From assembly GCA_027068765.1 (NCBI GenBank), contig JAMOMC010000059.1, forward strand, positions 1-40,648: DNA of 40,648 nt, in the 5' to 3' direction. The stretch is from Campylobacterales bacterium. Lineage in GTDB: Bacteria; Campylobacterota; Campylobacteria; Campylobacterales; QNZT01. The translations under genes and the position numbers were made by a program. Shown here in pieces: positions 1 to 8,249 of this stretch. The first letter of the stretch is position 1, and every line of letters starts with the position of its first letter. The notes below the pieces were generated by a model that worked only from the letters and a program-made list of their open reading frames with translations, had not been told where the DNA came from and made no database searches.

Positions 1-482
1 AACAACCATGCAAACCTAATTTTAAAAGAGTCTCCACATGACACTCAATGGTGTTTTTAAGAATAGTATATATTAAAAGATAACAAAACTCATATAATGA
101 GAGAAATATATAGCCCCAACAAGTTATTTTGGTTAGTGTCTGAGAGATTGTAAACAGCTACATATTTCTCAAGTCTACTGATATAGTATAGCAATTCTAA
201 CTCTAAACCATCCATAACTTATATTTTTTCAATATAACCCCTAAGTTTAGGGTAAAACTTGATTTTTTAGTCTCATATAAAATGGACTATTAGATAGATA
301 TATTTTAAACTTGGTTATAAATATATCAGTCAATTTTTATGTGAGTAGAGTCACACTTCTTAAAAAAGCCCAGAAATTAGGGTTTTAATTTTAAAAATAT
401 TTGTCTCCAAAACTATGCTTATAATGGTTTGATGGTAGTATTTTTCAGAGTTAGAATTACTGGATATAGTATCACTTTGTTA
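1..482. other. left-end intergenic stretch, no convincing gene
   Basis: This stretch is AT-rich and has stop codons in all frames at short intervals. The only open frame with protein-like composition is the 41-codon minus-strand ORF at 90-215, listed separately. Near 362-392 a weak inverted repeat (GCCC with GGGT arms plus flanking A/T pairs) could end transcription, perhaps from the helicase gene that stops at 483. No tRNA-like fold, known riboswitch or phage/IS end was recognised. Confidence 0.5.
90..215 (-). CDS. possible small ORF, 41 aa, unknown
   Basis: An ATG on the minus strand at 215 opens 41 codons that end in TGA at 90-92. The product begins MDGLELELLYYISRLEKY and ends in a hydrophobic run (LLGLYISLII). 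The mix of charged, polar and hydrophobic residues looks more protein-like than a random AT-rich frame. There is no strong ribosome binding site; the nearest purine-rich segment is too far upstream. It could be a true small protein, the remnant of a longer gene decayed beyond the left edge, or chance. I do not recognise a family. Confidence 0.25.
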   Translation of the reverse strand: MDGLELELLYYISRLEKYVAVYNLSDTNQNNLLGLYISLII

Positions 483-1688
483 TCAAGATTTTTGATTTCT
501 TTTTTTCGGGCGGTGTCTGTTTTGTTTTTGGATTGGTTCTGCTTTTATTGATAGGTCTGGCTCAAACCCTTTTATCTCCATCTTTGGTATTTTATTTTTT
601 ATTAGCTTTTCGATATTTTTAAGTAGCTCTAGCTCATCTATGCACACGAGTGATACAGCTTCTCCTTCATATCCAGCTCTTCCTGTTCGTCCAATTCTAT
701 GAACATAATCCTCAGGCACATTTGGAAGTTCAAAATTTATCACATATGGGAGTCTGTCTATATCTATTCCTCTTGCTGCTATATCTGTTGCTACAAGTAT
801 TTTAACTGCTCCTGATTTAAAATCAGCCAAAGCTTTGGTTCTTGCTCCTTGGCTTTTGTTTCCGTGGATTGCTGCGGATATAAGATTGGATTTGTTTAGT
901 TTTTCGCTTAGTTTATTTGCACCGTGTTTTGTTCTTGTAAATATTAAAACTTGTTTTAATTTGTTGGTTTTTATAAGATGTATAACAAGTTCTATTTTTC
1001 TCTTTTTGTCAACTTGATAGACTAATTGCTCAATTTTTTCTACTGTTGTGTTCTTTTTTGCTACTTCTATCAAAGTTGGAGTGTTTAAAAGTGAGTTAGC
1101 TAACTTTTTTATCTCATCAGAAAATGTAGCTGAAAAGAGAAGATTTTGACGATTTTTTGGTAAAACTGCTAAAATCTTTTTGATATCACGAATAAATCCC
1201 ATATCAAGCATCCTATCTGCTTCATCCAAAATCAGACACTCAATTTGTGAAAGGTTTACAGCCTTTTGCTCCATTAAGTCAAGCAGTCTACCAGGAGTTG
1301 CGATAACTATATCTACCCCTTTTCTAAGTTTTGCGATTTGAGGGTTTATCCCAACTCCTCCAAAAATTACAGCTGTTTTATATGGAAGATATTTACCATA
1401 AGTCTCAACACTTAAAGCTACTTGTGCAGCTAACTCTCGTGTAGGAGTTAATATGAGAGCTTTAACGTGAGGTTTTTTTTGATTGTGATGTTTTTGACTT
1501 AAAAGCTCTAACAAAGGTAGAGTAAATCCAGCTGTTTTTCCAGTCCCAGTTTGAGCCCCTGCTAAAACATCTTTTTTTTCTAAAATTACTGGAATTGCTT
1601 GTTTTTGTATTGGAGTTGGATTTAAGTAGCCTTGTTCTGAAATTGCACGAAGAAGAGGTTGTGATAAACCTAGTGTTTTAAATGACAT
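483..1688 (-). CDS. rhlE: DEAD-box ATP-dependent RNA helicase, RhlE-like
   Basis: This 401-residue protein is a complete two-domain superfamily 2 RNA helicase that unwinds or remodels RNA in the cytoplasm using ATP. Visible motifs in order are: the Q motif near the start ([11 protein letters not shown] then [10 protein letters not shown]), motif [22 protein letters not shown], motif II DEAD, motif III SAT, and in domain 2 the HRIGRTGR arginine-finger motif VI. A lysine/arginine-rich tail ([11 protein letters not shown]) follows, as in RhlE/CsdA-type helicases. It stands alone, divergent from the YyaL gene, with a candidate -10 (TACAAT) on the minus strand at 1717-1722. Family membership is certain. 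The RhlE label rests on general resemblance and lack of extra C-terminal domains; the RNA substrate is unknown. Confidence 0.9.
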   Translation of the reverse strand: MSFKTLGLSQPLLRAISEQGYLNPTPIQKQAIPVILEKKDVLAGAQTGTGKTAGFTLPLLELLSQKHHNQKKPHVKALILTPTRELAAQVALSVETYGKYLPYKTAVIFGGVGINPQIAKLRKGVDIVIATPGRLLDLMEQKAVNLSQIECLILDEADRMLDMGFIRDIKKILAVLPKNRQNLLFSATFSDEIKKLANSLLNTPTLIEVAKKNTTVEKIEQLVYQVDKKRKIELVIHLIKTNKLKQVLIFTRTKHGANKLSEKLNKSNLISAAIHGNKSQGARTKALADFKSGAVKILVATDIAARGIDIDRLPYVINFELPNVPEDYVHRIGRTGRAGYEGEAVSLVCIDELELLKNIEKLIKNKIPKMEIKGFEPDLSIKAEPIQKQNRHRPKKRNQKS

Positions 1689-1763
1689 TTTTTACCTAGT
1701 GATAATATTTTTGTTGATTGTATCAGAAATTTATAAACATATGCAATAGGACATTTTTAGTCC

Positions 1764-1769
1764 TATAAT
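1764..1769 (+). promoter_or_regulatory. candidate -10 box for the YyaL-like gene
   Basis: TATAAT lies 47 nt before the YyaL-like ATG. A short inverted repeat (TAGGAC at 1747-1752 with GTCCTA at 1760-1765) overlaps its upstream edge and could be an operator. There is no clear -35. An AGGAG ribosome binding site sits at 1804-1808, 8 nt before the ATG at 1817. Confidence 0.4.
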
Positions 1770-1816
1770 ACTACAATGATAAAAATAGTGAAAATTTCAC
1801 ATTAGGAGTAGTTATT

Positions 1817-3772
1817 ATGTCAAATACAAATAAACTAATAAACGAACACTCTCCATATCTACTCCAACATGCTTATAATCCAGTAGATTGGTATCCATGG
1901 TCTGATGAAGCTTTTTTGAAAGCGAAAAAAGAGGATAAACTTATATTTTTATCTATTGGATATAGCACTTGTCATTGGTGTCATGTTATGGAGAGAGAGT
2001 CATTTGAAGATGACAAAGTTGCTAAGATTTTAAATCGTGATTTTGTGTCTATTAAGATAGATAGAGAAGAGTATCCTCATATTGATAGGTATTATCAAGA
2101 TATTTATACTCTGATGAATAAAAGAGGAGGAGGGTGGCCTCTTAGTATTGTGATGACTCCAGATAGAAGAGTTTTTTTCTCAGGTACTTATATTCCTTTG
2201 GAAGATGCTTATGGTATGAGTGGTTTTAAAGCCTTACTAAATGCACTTTATGATGCTTATATAAATAGAAAAGATGAAGTTATAAGAAGTGTAGAGTCTA
2301 TTGAAAATGCTTTAAATCAGAGACAAAATAGAAAAGAAGATAAAAAAGTTACATTAGATATAAAAATTGCTGATGACTTTGTAAAAGAGATAACTTCACA
2401 ATTTGATTTAAAAAACACAGGTTTAGGCTCTGCCCCAAAATTTCCCCATGCAACTACTTTTGATACACTTTTAGAGATTTATAAAATTACAAAAGATAAA
2501 TCTGCTTTAAATATGGCAAATGAGACTCTACTTGCGATGAGTAGAGGTGGAATTTATGATCAGATTGAGGGTGGGTTTTATAGATATAGTGTTGATGAGA
2601 TGTGGTTAATTCCTCATTTTGAAAAGATGCTTTATACAAATGGAGAGCTTTTAGAAGTTTATGCAAATGCCTATTTTTTGAGTAAAAATGAGAGATTTAA
2701 AACAGTTATAAAAGAGACAATTTTAAATATAAATGAACGCTTTTTAAAAGATGATATCTACTTCTCTGCTAGTGATGCAGATAGTGATGGTGAAGAAGGG
2801 AAGTATTTTGTTTTTGATTATAAGGAGAGTTTGGAGGATTTGAAAAAGGGTGGTTTTTTAGATAAAGATGCAAAAGAGATTTTAGACTATTATAGTATTA
2901 ACATCGAGGGAAATTTTGAGCATAAACAGACAAATCCATATTTGAGTGGTCAAGATGCACCTTTGCATCTTGAAAAAGGAAAAAAGATTTTAAGAGCAAA
3001 TCGTAAAAAGAAGAGTTATGCTTTTATAGATTATAAGATTCAAACATCTTGGAATGCCATTTATCTTAAAGGAGTTTTTAAATCTGCAAAATATGTAGAT
3101 AACTCATATGAAAAAGATGCTTTAAAATCATTAGATGCACTACTTAAAAATCTCTATATCAAAGAAGAGCTTTATCACCAAATAATCATAGGTAAAAAGC
3201 CAAAAGTCAAAGGGTATTTGGAGGATTATGCTTTTTTGATTTCAGTTTTGATAGATGCATATCAGATAGATTTTGATGAAAATTATTTTACTTTAGCAAA
3301 AGAGCTTTCAGATAAAAGTATCTCAAAATTTTATAAAGATGCAAATTGGCATATGTCAGATGATGATTTTATGATAAAAGCAGAGTTTTATGATGCATCT
3401 TATCGTTCAGCCATGGCAGTGATGATAGAAAATCTTTTTAAAATTGCAATTTTGAGTGACAATTTATCTCTTTATTCATTTGCAAAAAATAGCTTAGATA
3501 AAAACCTAACACAACTAAAATCTGCTCCAAGTCATTATCCTTACGGATTAAAAGTCTATCTTCAAAGTCTCTTGTCACATGTAGTGATAAAATCTACCAG
3601 AGAGAATCTTGTAGAAAATAAAGATGCATTAGATGCGATAAAGTACCCATATGTTCTTCTGAAGCCAAGTTGTGACAAAGATTTTTTAGTTTGCAATATA
3701 GATAGCTGTTTTTTTGCAGATAAAGATGTAAAAGAGGTAGTTAGGGCAGTGGATAAAGCTCTAAAAGGGTAA
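1817..3772 (+). CDS. YyaL/DUF255-family protein with thioredoxin-like N-terminus
   Basis: This 651-residue protein belongs to the DUF255 (YyaL, SSP411-like) family. The N-terminal ~165 residues form a thioredoxin-like domain with the family signature [24 protein letters not shown] and a CHWCHVM motif near residue 55. The rest resembles the (alpha/alpha) barrel of N-acylglucosamine-epimerase-like proteins, with the typical [30 protein letters not shown]-type segment at about residues 245-275. There is no signal peptide, so it should be cytosolic. The biochemical function of bacterial members is not settled; a redox or sugar-linked role is only suggested by the folds. Length is slightly below the usual ~670-700. 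It is monocistronic and converges on rpmA. The start has a good AGGAG site. Confidence 0.85.
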   Translation: MSNTNKLINEHSPYLLQHAYNPVDWYPWSDEAFLKAKKEDKLIFLSIGYSTCHWCHVMERESFEDDKVAKILNRDFVSIKIDREEYPHIDRYYQDIYTLMNKRGGGWPLSIVMTPDRRVFFSGTYIPLEDAYGMSGFKALLNALYDAYINRKDEVIRSVESIENALNQRQNRKEDKKVTLDIKIADDFVKEITSQFDLKNTGLGSAPKFPHATTFDTLLEIYKITKDKSALNMANETLLAMSRGGIYDQIEGGFYRYSVDEMWLIPHFEKMLYTNGELLEVYANAYFLSKNERFKTVIKETILNINERFLKDDIYFSASDADSDGEEGKYFVFDYKESLEDLKKGGFLDKDAKEILDYYSINIEGNFEHKQTNPYLSGQDAPLHLEKGKKILRANRKKKSYAFIDYKIQTSWNAIYLKGVFKSAKYVDNSYEKDALKSLDALLKNLYIKEELYHQIIIGKKPKVKGYLEDYAFLISVLIDAYQIDFDENYFTLAKELSDKSISKFYKDANWHMSDDDFMIKAEFYDASYRSAMAVMIENLFKIAILSDNLSLYSFAKNSLDKNLTQLKSAPSHYPYGLKVYLQSLLSHVVIKSTRENLVENKDALDAIKYPYVLLKPSCDKDFLVCNIDSCFFADKDVKEVVRAVDKALKG

Positions 3773-3785
3773 AGTTTTTACCCTT
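3765..3785. terminator. shared hairpin across two convergent stop codons
   Basis: A 9-bp perfect stem (arm at 3765-3773, loop GTT, arm at 3777-3785) contains the TAA of the YyaL-like gene and overlaps the stop codon of rpmA coming from the other strand. It probably serves as a bidirectional transcription stop. Neither side has a long T-tract after the stem, so efficiency is uncertain. Confidence 0.5.
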
Positions 3786-4044
3786 AAGCTGACATTGGAA
3801 CAACAGAGACTTTATTTCTGTTTTTATCTTTCTTTTTAAACTGCACATGACCATCTACTAAAGCAAAGATTGTATGATCTTTTCCTATGCCTACATTTTC
3901 ACCAACATGTACTTTTGTGCCTCTTTGTCTGATTATGATGTTTCCAGCTCTTACAAACTCTCCACCAAATTTTTTAACTCCTAGTCGCTGACCTCTTGAG
4001 TCTCTATTATTCTGGGTACTACCTTGACCTTTCTTATGTGCCAT
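3784..4044 (-). CDS. rpmA: 50S ribosomal protein L27
   Basis: This 86-residue protein is bL27 of the large ribosomal subunit, whose N-terminal tail reaches the peptidyl-transferase centre. It starts [20 protein letters not shown], followed by [22 protein letters not shown] and the [12 protein letters not shown] segment, all standard for the family. There is no cleavable N-terminal extension of the firmicute type. Unusually, rplU (L21) and obg, its normal neighbours, are absent: upstream is the divergent proA and downstream the convergent YyaL-like gene. A TG-N-TATAAT extended -10 lies just upstream and an AAGGAT ribosome binding site precedes the ATG, so it looks like a functional single-gene unit. 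Confidence 0.97.
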   Translation of the reverse strand: MAHKKGQGSTQNNRDSRGQRLGVKKFGGEFVRAGNIIIRQRGTKVHVGENVGIGKDHTIFALVDGHVQFKKKDKNRNKVSVVPMSA

Positions 4045-4077
4045 ATGAAATCCTTAATTATATTAAAATTTTTGGCG

Positions 4078-4086
4078 ATTATAGCA
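4078..4086 (-). promoter_or_regulatory. extended -10 promoter of rpmA
   Basis: On the minus strand this reads TGCTATAAT, an extended -10 (TG-N-TATAAT), 34 nt upstream of the rpmA ATG. It faces away from an identical TGCTATAAT serving proA at 4114-4122, so the 101-nt gap carries two divergent promoters of the same sequence. Confidence 0.6.
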
Positions 4087-4113
4087 AGTTTAGCTTTATT
4101 TTTCAATACCTTT

Positions 4114-4122
4114 TGCTATAAT
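4114..4122 (+). promoter_or_regulatory. extended -10 promoter of proA
   Basis: TGCTATAAT lies 23 nt before the proA ATG at 4146, and the AAGGA ribosome binding site is at about 4134-4138. It matches the -10 of the divergent rpmA promoter exactly. No convincing -35 is seen, which is common in Campylobacterota promoters. Confidence 0.6.
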
Positions 4123-4145
4123 CTGGATAAATTAAGGAATTTTCA

Positions 4146-5381
4146 ATGGAGACATTTTTAAAAAAAGCAAAAGATGCAAGCTCAATTTGTGCAACACTAG
4201 ATAGTGGAGTAAAAAATAGCATCTTAATTCAAATGGCAGATGCTATAAGAGAAAATAGTGCTAAGATACAAGAACAAAATCAAAAGGATATGATCTATGC
4301 AAAAGAGAATAATCTCTCAGATGCGCTGCAAGATAGACTTCTTTTAGATGAAAAAAGAGTAGATGCGATGGCTAACTCAATAGTGCAGATTGCATCTTTA
4401 AAAGAGCCAGTAAATAGAGTTTTAGAGGGTTGGAGAGTTGAAAGTGGTTTAAATATCCAAAAAGTAACAGTTCCAATTGGAGTTATTGGTATTATCTACG
4501 AATCTCGTCCAAATGTTACAAGCGATACAGCGGCACTTTGTTTTAAAAGTTCAAATGTATGTGTACTTAAAGGTGGAAAAGAGGCACAAAATTCAAATGA
4601 AGCAATTGCTAAAATATTGCAAGATGTGTTGGAGAAAAACTCTCTCCCAAAAGAGATGATTTCACTTCTTCCAGATAGCTCACGAGAGGGTGTAAAAAAT
4701 CTCATAAAACAAGATAAATATGTTGATCTTATCATACCAAGAGGAGGTGAGGGGCTTATAAAGTTTGTGAGTGAAAATGCTACTGTTAGTGTTGTAAAAC
4801 ATGATAAAGGCTTGTGTCATACATATCTAGATGAAGATGCAGATTTTGAAAAAGCACTCAAGGTGACTATAAATGCAAAATGTAGACGAGTAGGTATTTG
4901 TGGGGCTTTAGAGACTCTTTTGGTTCACGAAAATATTGCAAAAGAGATTTTGCCGATTTTAAAAGTAGAGTTTGATAAACACTATACTGAGTTAAAAGGT
5001 TGTGAGAAAACTGTAGAGATTATTGAAACTTTTTTAGCAAATGAGAAGGATTTTGAGACAGAGTATTTGGCAAATGTTCTATCTGTAAAAGTTGTAAAAG
5101 ATGTAGATGAGGCGATAGAACATATAAAAAAGTACGGTTCATCCCATTCAGATGCAATTATCACAGAAAATTACACTGTTGCAGAGAAGTTTTTAAATAG
5201 TGTTGACTCAGCTTGTGTCTATCTAAATGCTAGCACACAGTTTACTGACGGAGGTGAGTTTGGTTTTGGTGCGGAGGTAGGAATTAGCACTAACAAACTT
5301 CACTCACGAGGTCCTATGGGCATTAATGACTTGACAACTTATAAGTATAAAATCTATGGAAATGGTGAGATTAGAGCTTGA
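4146..5381 (+). CDS. proA: glutamate-5-semialdehyde dehydrogenase (gamma-glutamyl phosphate reductase)
   Basis: ProA reduces gamma-glutamyl phosphate to glutamate semialdehyde with NADPH, the second step of proline synthesis. At 411 residues it is full length for the family (about 415). The NADPH-binding GVIGIIYESRPNVTSD segment, the VLKGGKEAQNSN segment and the catalytic-cysteine region NAKCRRVGICGALE (Cys near residue 245) are all present, as are the C-terminal GGEFGFGAEVGIST and HSRGPMG blocks. proB, which supplies the substrate, is not in this window. The gene overlaps the downstream ABC ATPase by 4 nt, implying one transcript. Confidence 0.96.
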   Translation: METFLKKAKDASSICATLDSGVKNSILIQMADAIRENSAKIQEQNQKDMIYAKENNLSDALQDRLLLDEKRVDAMANSIVQIASLKEPVNRVLEGWRVESGLNIQKVTVPIGVIGIIYESRPNVTSDTAALCFKSSNVCVLKGGKEAQNSNEAIAKILQDVLEKNSLPKEMISLLPDSSREGVKNLIKQDKYVDLIIPRGGEGLIKFVSENATVSVVKHDKGLCHTYLDEDADFEKALKVTINAKCRRVGICGALETLLVHENIAKEILPILKVEFDKHYTELKGCEKTVEIIETFLANEKDFETEYLANVLSVKVVKDVDEAIEHIKKYGSSHSDAIITENYTVAEKFLNSVDSACVYLNASTQFTDGGEFGFGAEVGISTNKLHSRGPMGINDLTTYKYKIYGNGEIRA

Positions 5382-5944
5382 GTGTTTTAGAGATAAAAAA
5401 CTTAACATTTGGCTACAAAGATGGGCCACTTTTATATGATAATTTTTCACTCAATTTAAAAAAAGGAGAAGTTATCTCTATCGTTGGAGCAAGTGGAAGT
5501 GGTAAAAGTACACTTTTTGAGCTGATAAATGGCACACAAGCTTTAAAAAGTGGAACAATCAAAAAAAGCAAAATCGCACAAATCTACCAAGACCCATACA
5601 GCTCTTTTCACCCCTCATACAAAATCATCTCACAGATAAAAGAGGTTGCCGACATAAAAGATATAGATATTTTTTTAACAAAATTAAATCTAGAAAAAGA
5701 GCTTTTAGAGAAAAAACCACACCAATTAAGTGGCGGACAACTTCAAAGATGCTCAATTTTAAGAGCAATTCTTATGAAGCCTGACTTAATTTTAGCAGAT
5801 GAGCCAACATCAGCTCTTGATAATATTGTACAGCTAGATGTGATGAAGCTTTTGATGAGATTTTTAGATAGGGTTGGAATACTTCTTATAACTCATGATG
5901 ATGATTTAGCAACTTGGGCAAGTGATAAGATTGTTAAGCTTTGA
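5378..5944 (+). CDS. orphan ABC transporter ATP-binding protein
   Basis: This is a short, 188-residue ABC ATPase with every core motif: Walker A GASGSGKST (37-45), Q-loop QDPYSSFHP (71-79), signature LSGGQ (117-121), Walker B LILADE (137-142) and H-loop His173. The QDPYSSFHP stretch resembles peptide/nickel-importer ATPases of the OppF/DppF/NikE type, but the C-terminal extension those carry is missing. The start codon is TTG, overlapping the proA stop as TTGA; the GTG two bases further on is out of frame. No permease or binding-protein gene is nearby, so the partner and substrate are unknown. It may be an orphan subunit serving a transporter elsewhere or a non-transport ABC protein. Confidence 0.85.
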   Translation: MSVLEIKNLTFGYKDGPLLYDNFSLNLKKGEVISIVGASGSGKSTLFELINGTQALKSGTIKKSKIAQIYQDPYSSFHPSYKIISQIKEVADIKDIDIFLTKLNLEKELLEKKPHQLSGGQLQRCSILRAILMKPDLILADEPTSALDNIVQLDVMKLLMRFLDRVGILLITHDDDLATWASDKIVKL

Positions 5945-5960
5945 TTTGGTATTAAATCAA
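5941..5960. terminator. inverted repeat after the orphan ABC gene
   Basis: Arms TTGATTT (5941-5947) and AAATCAA (5954-5960) enclose a 6-nt spacer and overlap the ABC stop codon. It can form a 7-bp hairpin that ends the proA transcript. The TTGAT/ATCAA edges recall Crp/Fnr half-sites, but the 10-nt spacing between them does not fit that family's usual 4. Confidence 0.4.
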
Positions 5961-6060
5961 TGCTGTTTTATGTAAAATGATAACTGCTTGTGATAAAAGT
6001 AGTAGATGTGAAAAACACACAAAGTTTTACAAATAGTTTATTAATTTAATCTAAAATAGG

Positions 6061-6066
6061 TACAAT
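6061..6066 (+). promoter_or_regulatory. candidate -10 of the Entner-Doudoroff operon
   Basis: TACAAT lies 28 nt before the zwf ATG and follows an AT-rich run. No convincing -35 is visible. The zwf ribosome binding site (AAGAAAG) is weak. The 150-nt gap upstream of zwf holds no other obvious element apart from the inverted repeat at 5941-5960. Confidence 0.35.
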
Positions 6067-6094
6067 CAATAAAAAACTTAAGAAAGACAACAGC

Positions 6095-7558
6095 ATGAGT
6101 GAAGCAGAAAATTTATGTGATATTATTATTTTCGGTGGTCATGGTGATTTGGCATTTAGAAAATTGATGCCTTCACTCTATCACCTTTGTAGTGATGGTT
6201 ATTTAAATCCTAAAAGCCGTATTTTGACTGTAACTAGAAGAGCTATGAGCCTCAAAAAGCATATAGAGCTTGTTGAATCCAAACTTTTGGAGTTTTTAGA
6301 AGAGGGGCTTTTTGATGAGAAGAAGTTTAAAGACTTTAAACGAAGGCTTCAAGTTGTTACAGTTGATTTGGCAAATGAGGAGAGTTATAAGGTTTTAAAA
6401 GATGCTTTAGAGAAGTATCCAAATTATCAAAGAGTAAATTATCTTTCAACTTCACCAGATTTTTTTGCATCTATTTGTAAAGCATTAGATAGATGGAAAC
6501 TTATAACAAAAGAGAGTCGTGTAGTTCTTGAAAAACCAATTGGGCATGATTTGAAATCTTCACAAACGATAAATCAAGAAGTTTTAAAATATTTTCAAGA
6601 GAGGCAGATCTATCGAATTGATCACTATCTTGGAAAAGATACTGTGCAAAATATTATAGCACTTAGATTTTCAAATAGAATTTTTATGTCACTTTGGGAT
6701 GCAAATAATATTGATCATATTCAAATTACTGTTGCTGAGAGTGTTGGAGTTGAGGGTCGCTGGGGGTATTATGACAAGTATGGAGCTCTTCGTGATATGA
6801 TTCAAAATCACCTAATGCAGCTTTTATGTTTGGTTGCTATGGAGCCACCTTGTTCATTAGATGCTAATAGCATAAGGGATGAAAAAGTAAAAGTATTAAG
6901 ATCTCTTCGCCCAATAACACAAGCTGATATAGCACAAAAAACTGTACGAGCTCAATATGATTTAGGGACTATTGGTGCTGAGATGGTACCTGGATATAAA
7001 GAGGGTGAAGGAGTATCTGATAGTACTACTGAAACTTATGCTGCAATTCGTGTAGATATTGATAATTGGAGATGGAGTGGGGTACCTTTTTATATACGAA
7101 GTGGGAAACGCTTAAAAGAGAAGAATTCAGAGATTATAATTGTATTTAAACCTATTCCATACTCTGTTTTTGCAAATAAAGGCAGATGTATCTCACAAAA
7201 TAGATTGATAATTTCACTACAACCAGATGAGAGTATAAAACTTAAATTTATGAATAAAATTCCGGGACTTTCAGAGCAGATGAATTTACAACAAGCTGAG
7301 TTAGAGTTAAACTCTTCTATAAATGAGTCTAGAAAATTTGGAGCATATGAGAGATTGTTATTAGATATTATCCGTTCAAATCCGACACTTTTTATGCGTT
7401 TAGATGAGGTAGAGGCTGCTTGGAGATGGACAGATACTATCTTGGAAGGGTGGGCGGAAAATATTGTGCCAATGAAAAGTTATAGTGCTGGAAGTTGTGG
7501 ACCTAGCGCTGCGATTGAGTTAATTGCAAGAGATGGTAGAAGTTGGTATGATGAGTAG
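6095..7558 (+). CDS. zwf: glucose-6-phosphate 1-dehydrogenase
   Basis: This cytosolic enzyme oxidises glucose 6-phosphate to 6-phosphoglucono-1,5-lactone with NAD(P)+. At 487 residues it matches the family length (E. coli 491). The dinucleotide-binding GGHGDLA lies at 14-20, EKPIGHD at about 146-152, and the active-site RIDHYLGK at 174-181 holds the catalytic His region. It is the first gene of a four-gene Entner-Doudoroff operon: pgl begins inside its last codons. The lactone it makes is the substrate of that next gene. There is no gnd (6-phosphogluconate dehydrogenase) here, so flux is expected to go to Edd rather than to the oxidative pentose phosphate route, unless gnd lies elsewhere. Confidence 0.96.
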   Translation: MSEAENLCDIIIFGGHGDLAFRKLMPSLYHLCSDGYLNPKSRILTVTRRAMSLKKHIELVESKLLEFLEEGLFDEKKFKDFKRRLQVVTVDLANEESYKVLKDALEKYPNYQRVNYLSTSPDFFASICKALDRWKLITKESRVVLEKPIGHDLKSSQTINQEVLKYFQERQIYRIDHYLGKDTVQNIIALRFSNRIFMSLWDANNIDHIQITVAESVGVEGRWGYYDKYGALRDMIQNHLMQLLCLVAMEPPCSLDANSIRDEKVKVLRSLRPITQADIAQKTVRAQYDLGTIGAEMVPGYKEGEGVSDSTTETYAAIRVDIDNWRWSGVPFYIRSGKRLKEKNSEIIIVFKPIPYSVFANKGRCISQNRLIISLQPDESIKLKFMNKIPGLSEQMNLQQAELELNSSINESRKFGAYERLLLDIIRSNPTLFMRLDEVEAAWRWTDTILEGWAENIVPMKSYSAGSCGPSAAIELIARDGRSWYDE

Positions 7559-8249
7559 TATAAATTTTCATAATTTTAACACAAGTGTTGACTTAGTTGA
7601 TAAGCTTAGTCAAAATATAGTTAAAAACCTACAAGGTGCAATTGATAAAAAAGGTCATGCAACTCTTATAGTTTCAGGAGGCAACACACCAAAGCCACTT
7701 TTTGAAAAGTTACAAAAAATGGAGTTAGAGTGGGAAAAAGTTACTGTTGGATTGTGTGATGAGAGATGGGTCTCTTCTTCAAATGAAGATAGCAATGAGA
7801 AGTTTGTAAAAACATATCTTTTACAAAATCAAGCTAAAAAAGCTAAATTTGTTGGTATGTATATAGATGGTATGAGTGCTAAAAAAGCGGAGTTAGTGTG
7901 TGCTAAAAATTTTAAAGAACAACTTTTTCCTTTTGATGTGTTGATTTTAGGTATGGGAAGTGATGCACATACCGCTTCACTTTTTCCTAATAATCCTAGA
8001 TTAAAAGATGCACTTGATCTTGAGAAAAAAGAGATTTGTGTGAGTATTAAACCACAAAGTGCATCTTATGTTCGTATGAGTTTGACTCTCTTTGCAATTT
8101 TAAGTGCAGAAAATATATATTTACATTTTGAAACGATGAGTAAACTTGCAGTATATAAGGAGGCGATTGCAGGGCATGATATGTATAAGATGCCAATTCG
8201 CTCAATTTTACATCAAGACAAAAAAGATATAGAGGTATATTTTTCATGA
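7548..8249 (+). CDS. pgl: 6-phosphogluconolactonase
   Basis: Pgl hydrolyses 6-phosphogluconolactone to 6-phosphogluconate. It is a DevB/SOL-type lactonase of about 233 residues with the family motifs SGGNTPKPLFEKL, CDERWV (phosphate-side pocket) and ILGMGSDAHTASLFP. The frame is open back to a TTG at 7524, but the tandem ATGs at 7548 and 7551 suit an AGAAG at 7538-7542 better, so I start at 7548; 7551 is equally possible. The gene overlaps the end of zwf by about 11 nt, and its TGA overlaps the edd ATG (ATGA). Translational coupling across the pathway is therefore likely. Confidence 0.93.
   Translation: MMSSINFHNFNTSVDLVDKLSQNIVKNLQGAIDKKGHATLIVSGGNTPKPLFEKLQKMELEWEKVTVGLCDERWVSSSNEDSNEKFVKTYLLQNQAKKAKFVGMYIDGMSAKKAELVCAKNFKEQLFPFDVLILGMGSDAHTASLFPNNPRLKDALDLEKKEICVSIKPQSASYVRMSLTLFAILSAENIYLHFETMSKLAVYKEAIAGHDMYKMPIRSILHQDKKDIEVYFS

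Noticed and set aside
120-132. 13-nt string CAAGTTATTTTGG repeated near both ends of the window (also 40500-40512)
   Set aside because: A 13-mer match of this AT-rich composition is expected by chance in 40 kb, and there is no shared context.
5941-5960. Crp/Fnr operator (TTGAT...ATCAA)
   Set aside because: The half-sites are 10 nt apart instead of 4, so I treat it as a hairpin after the ABC gene.
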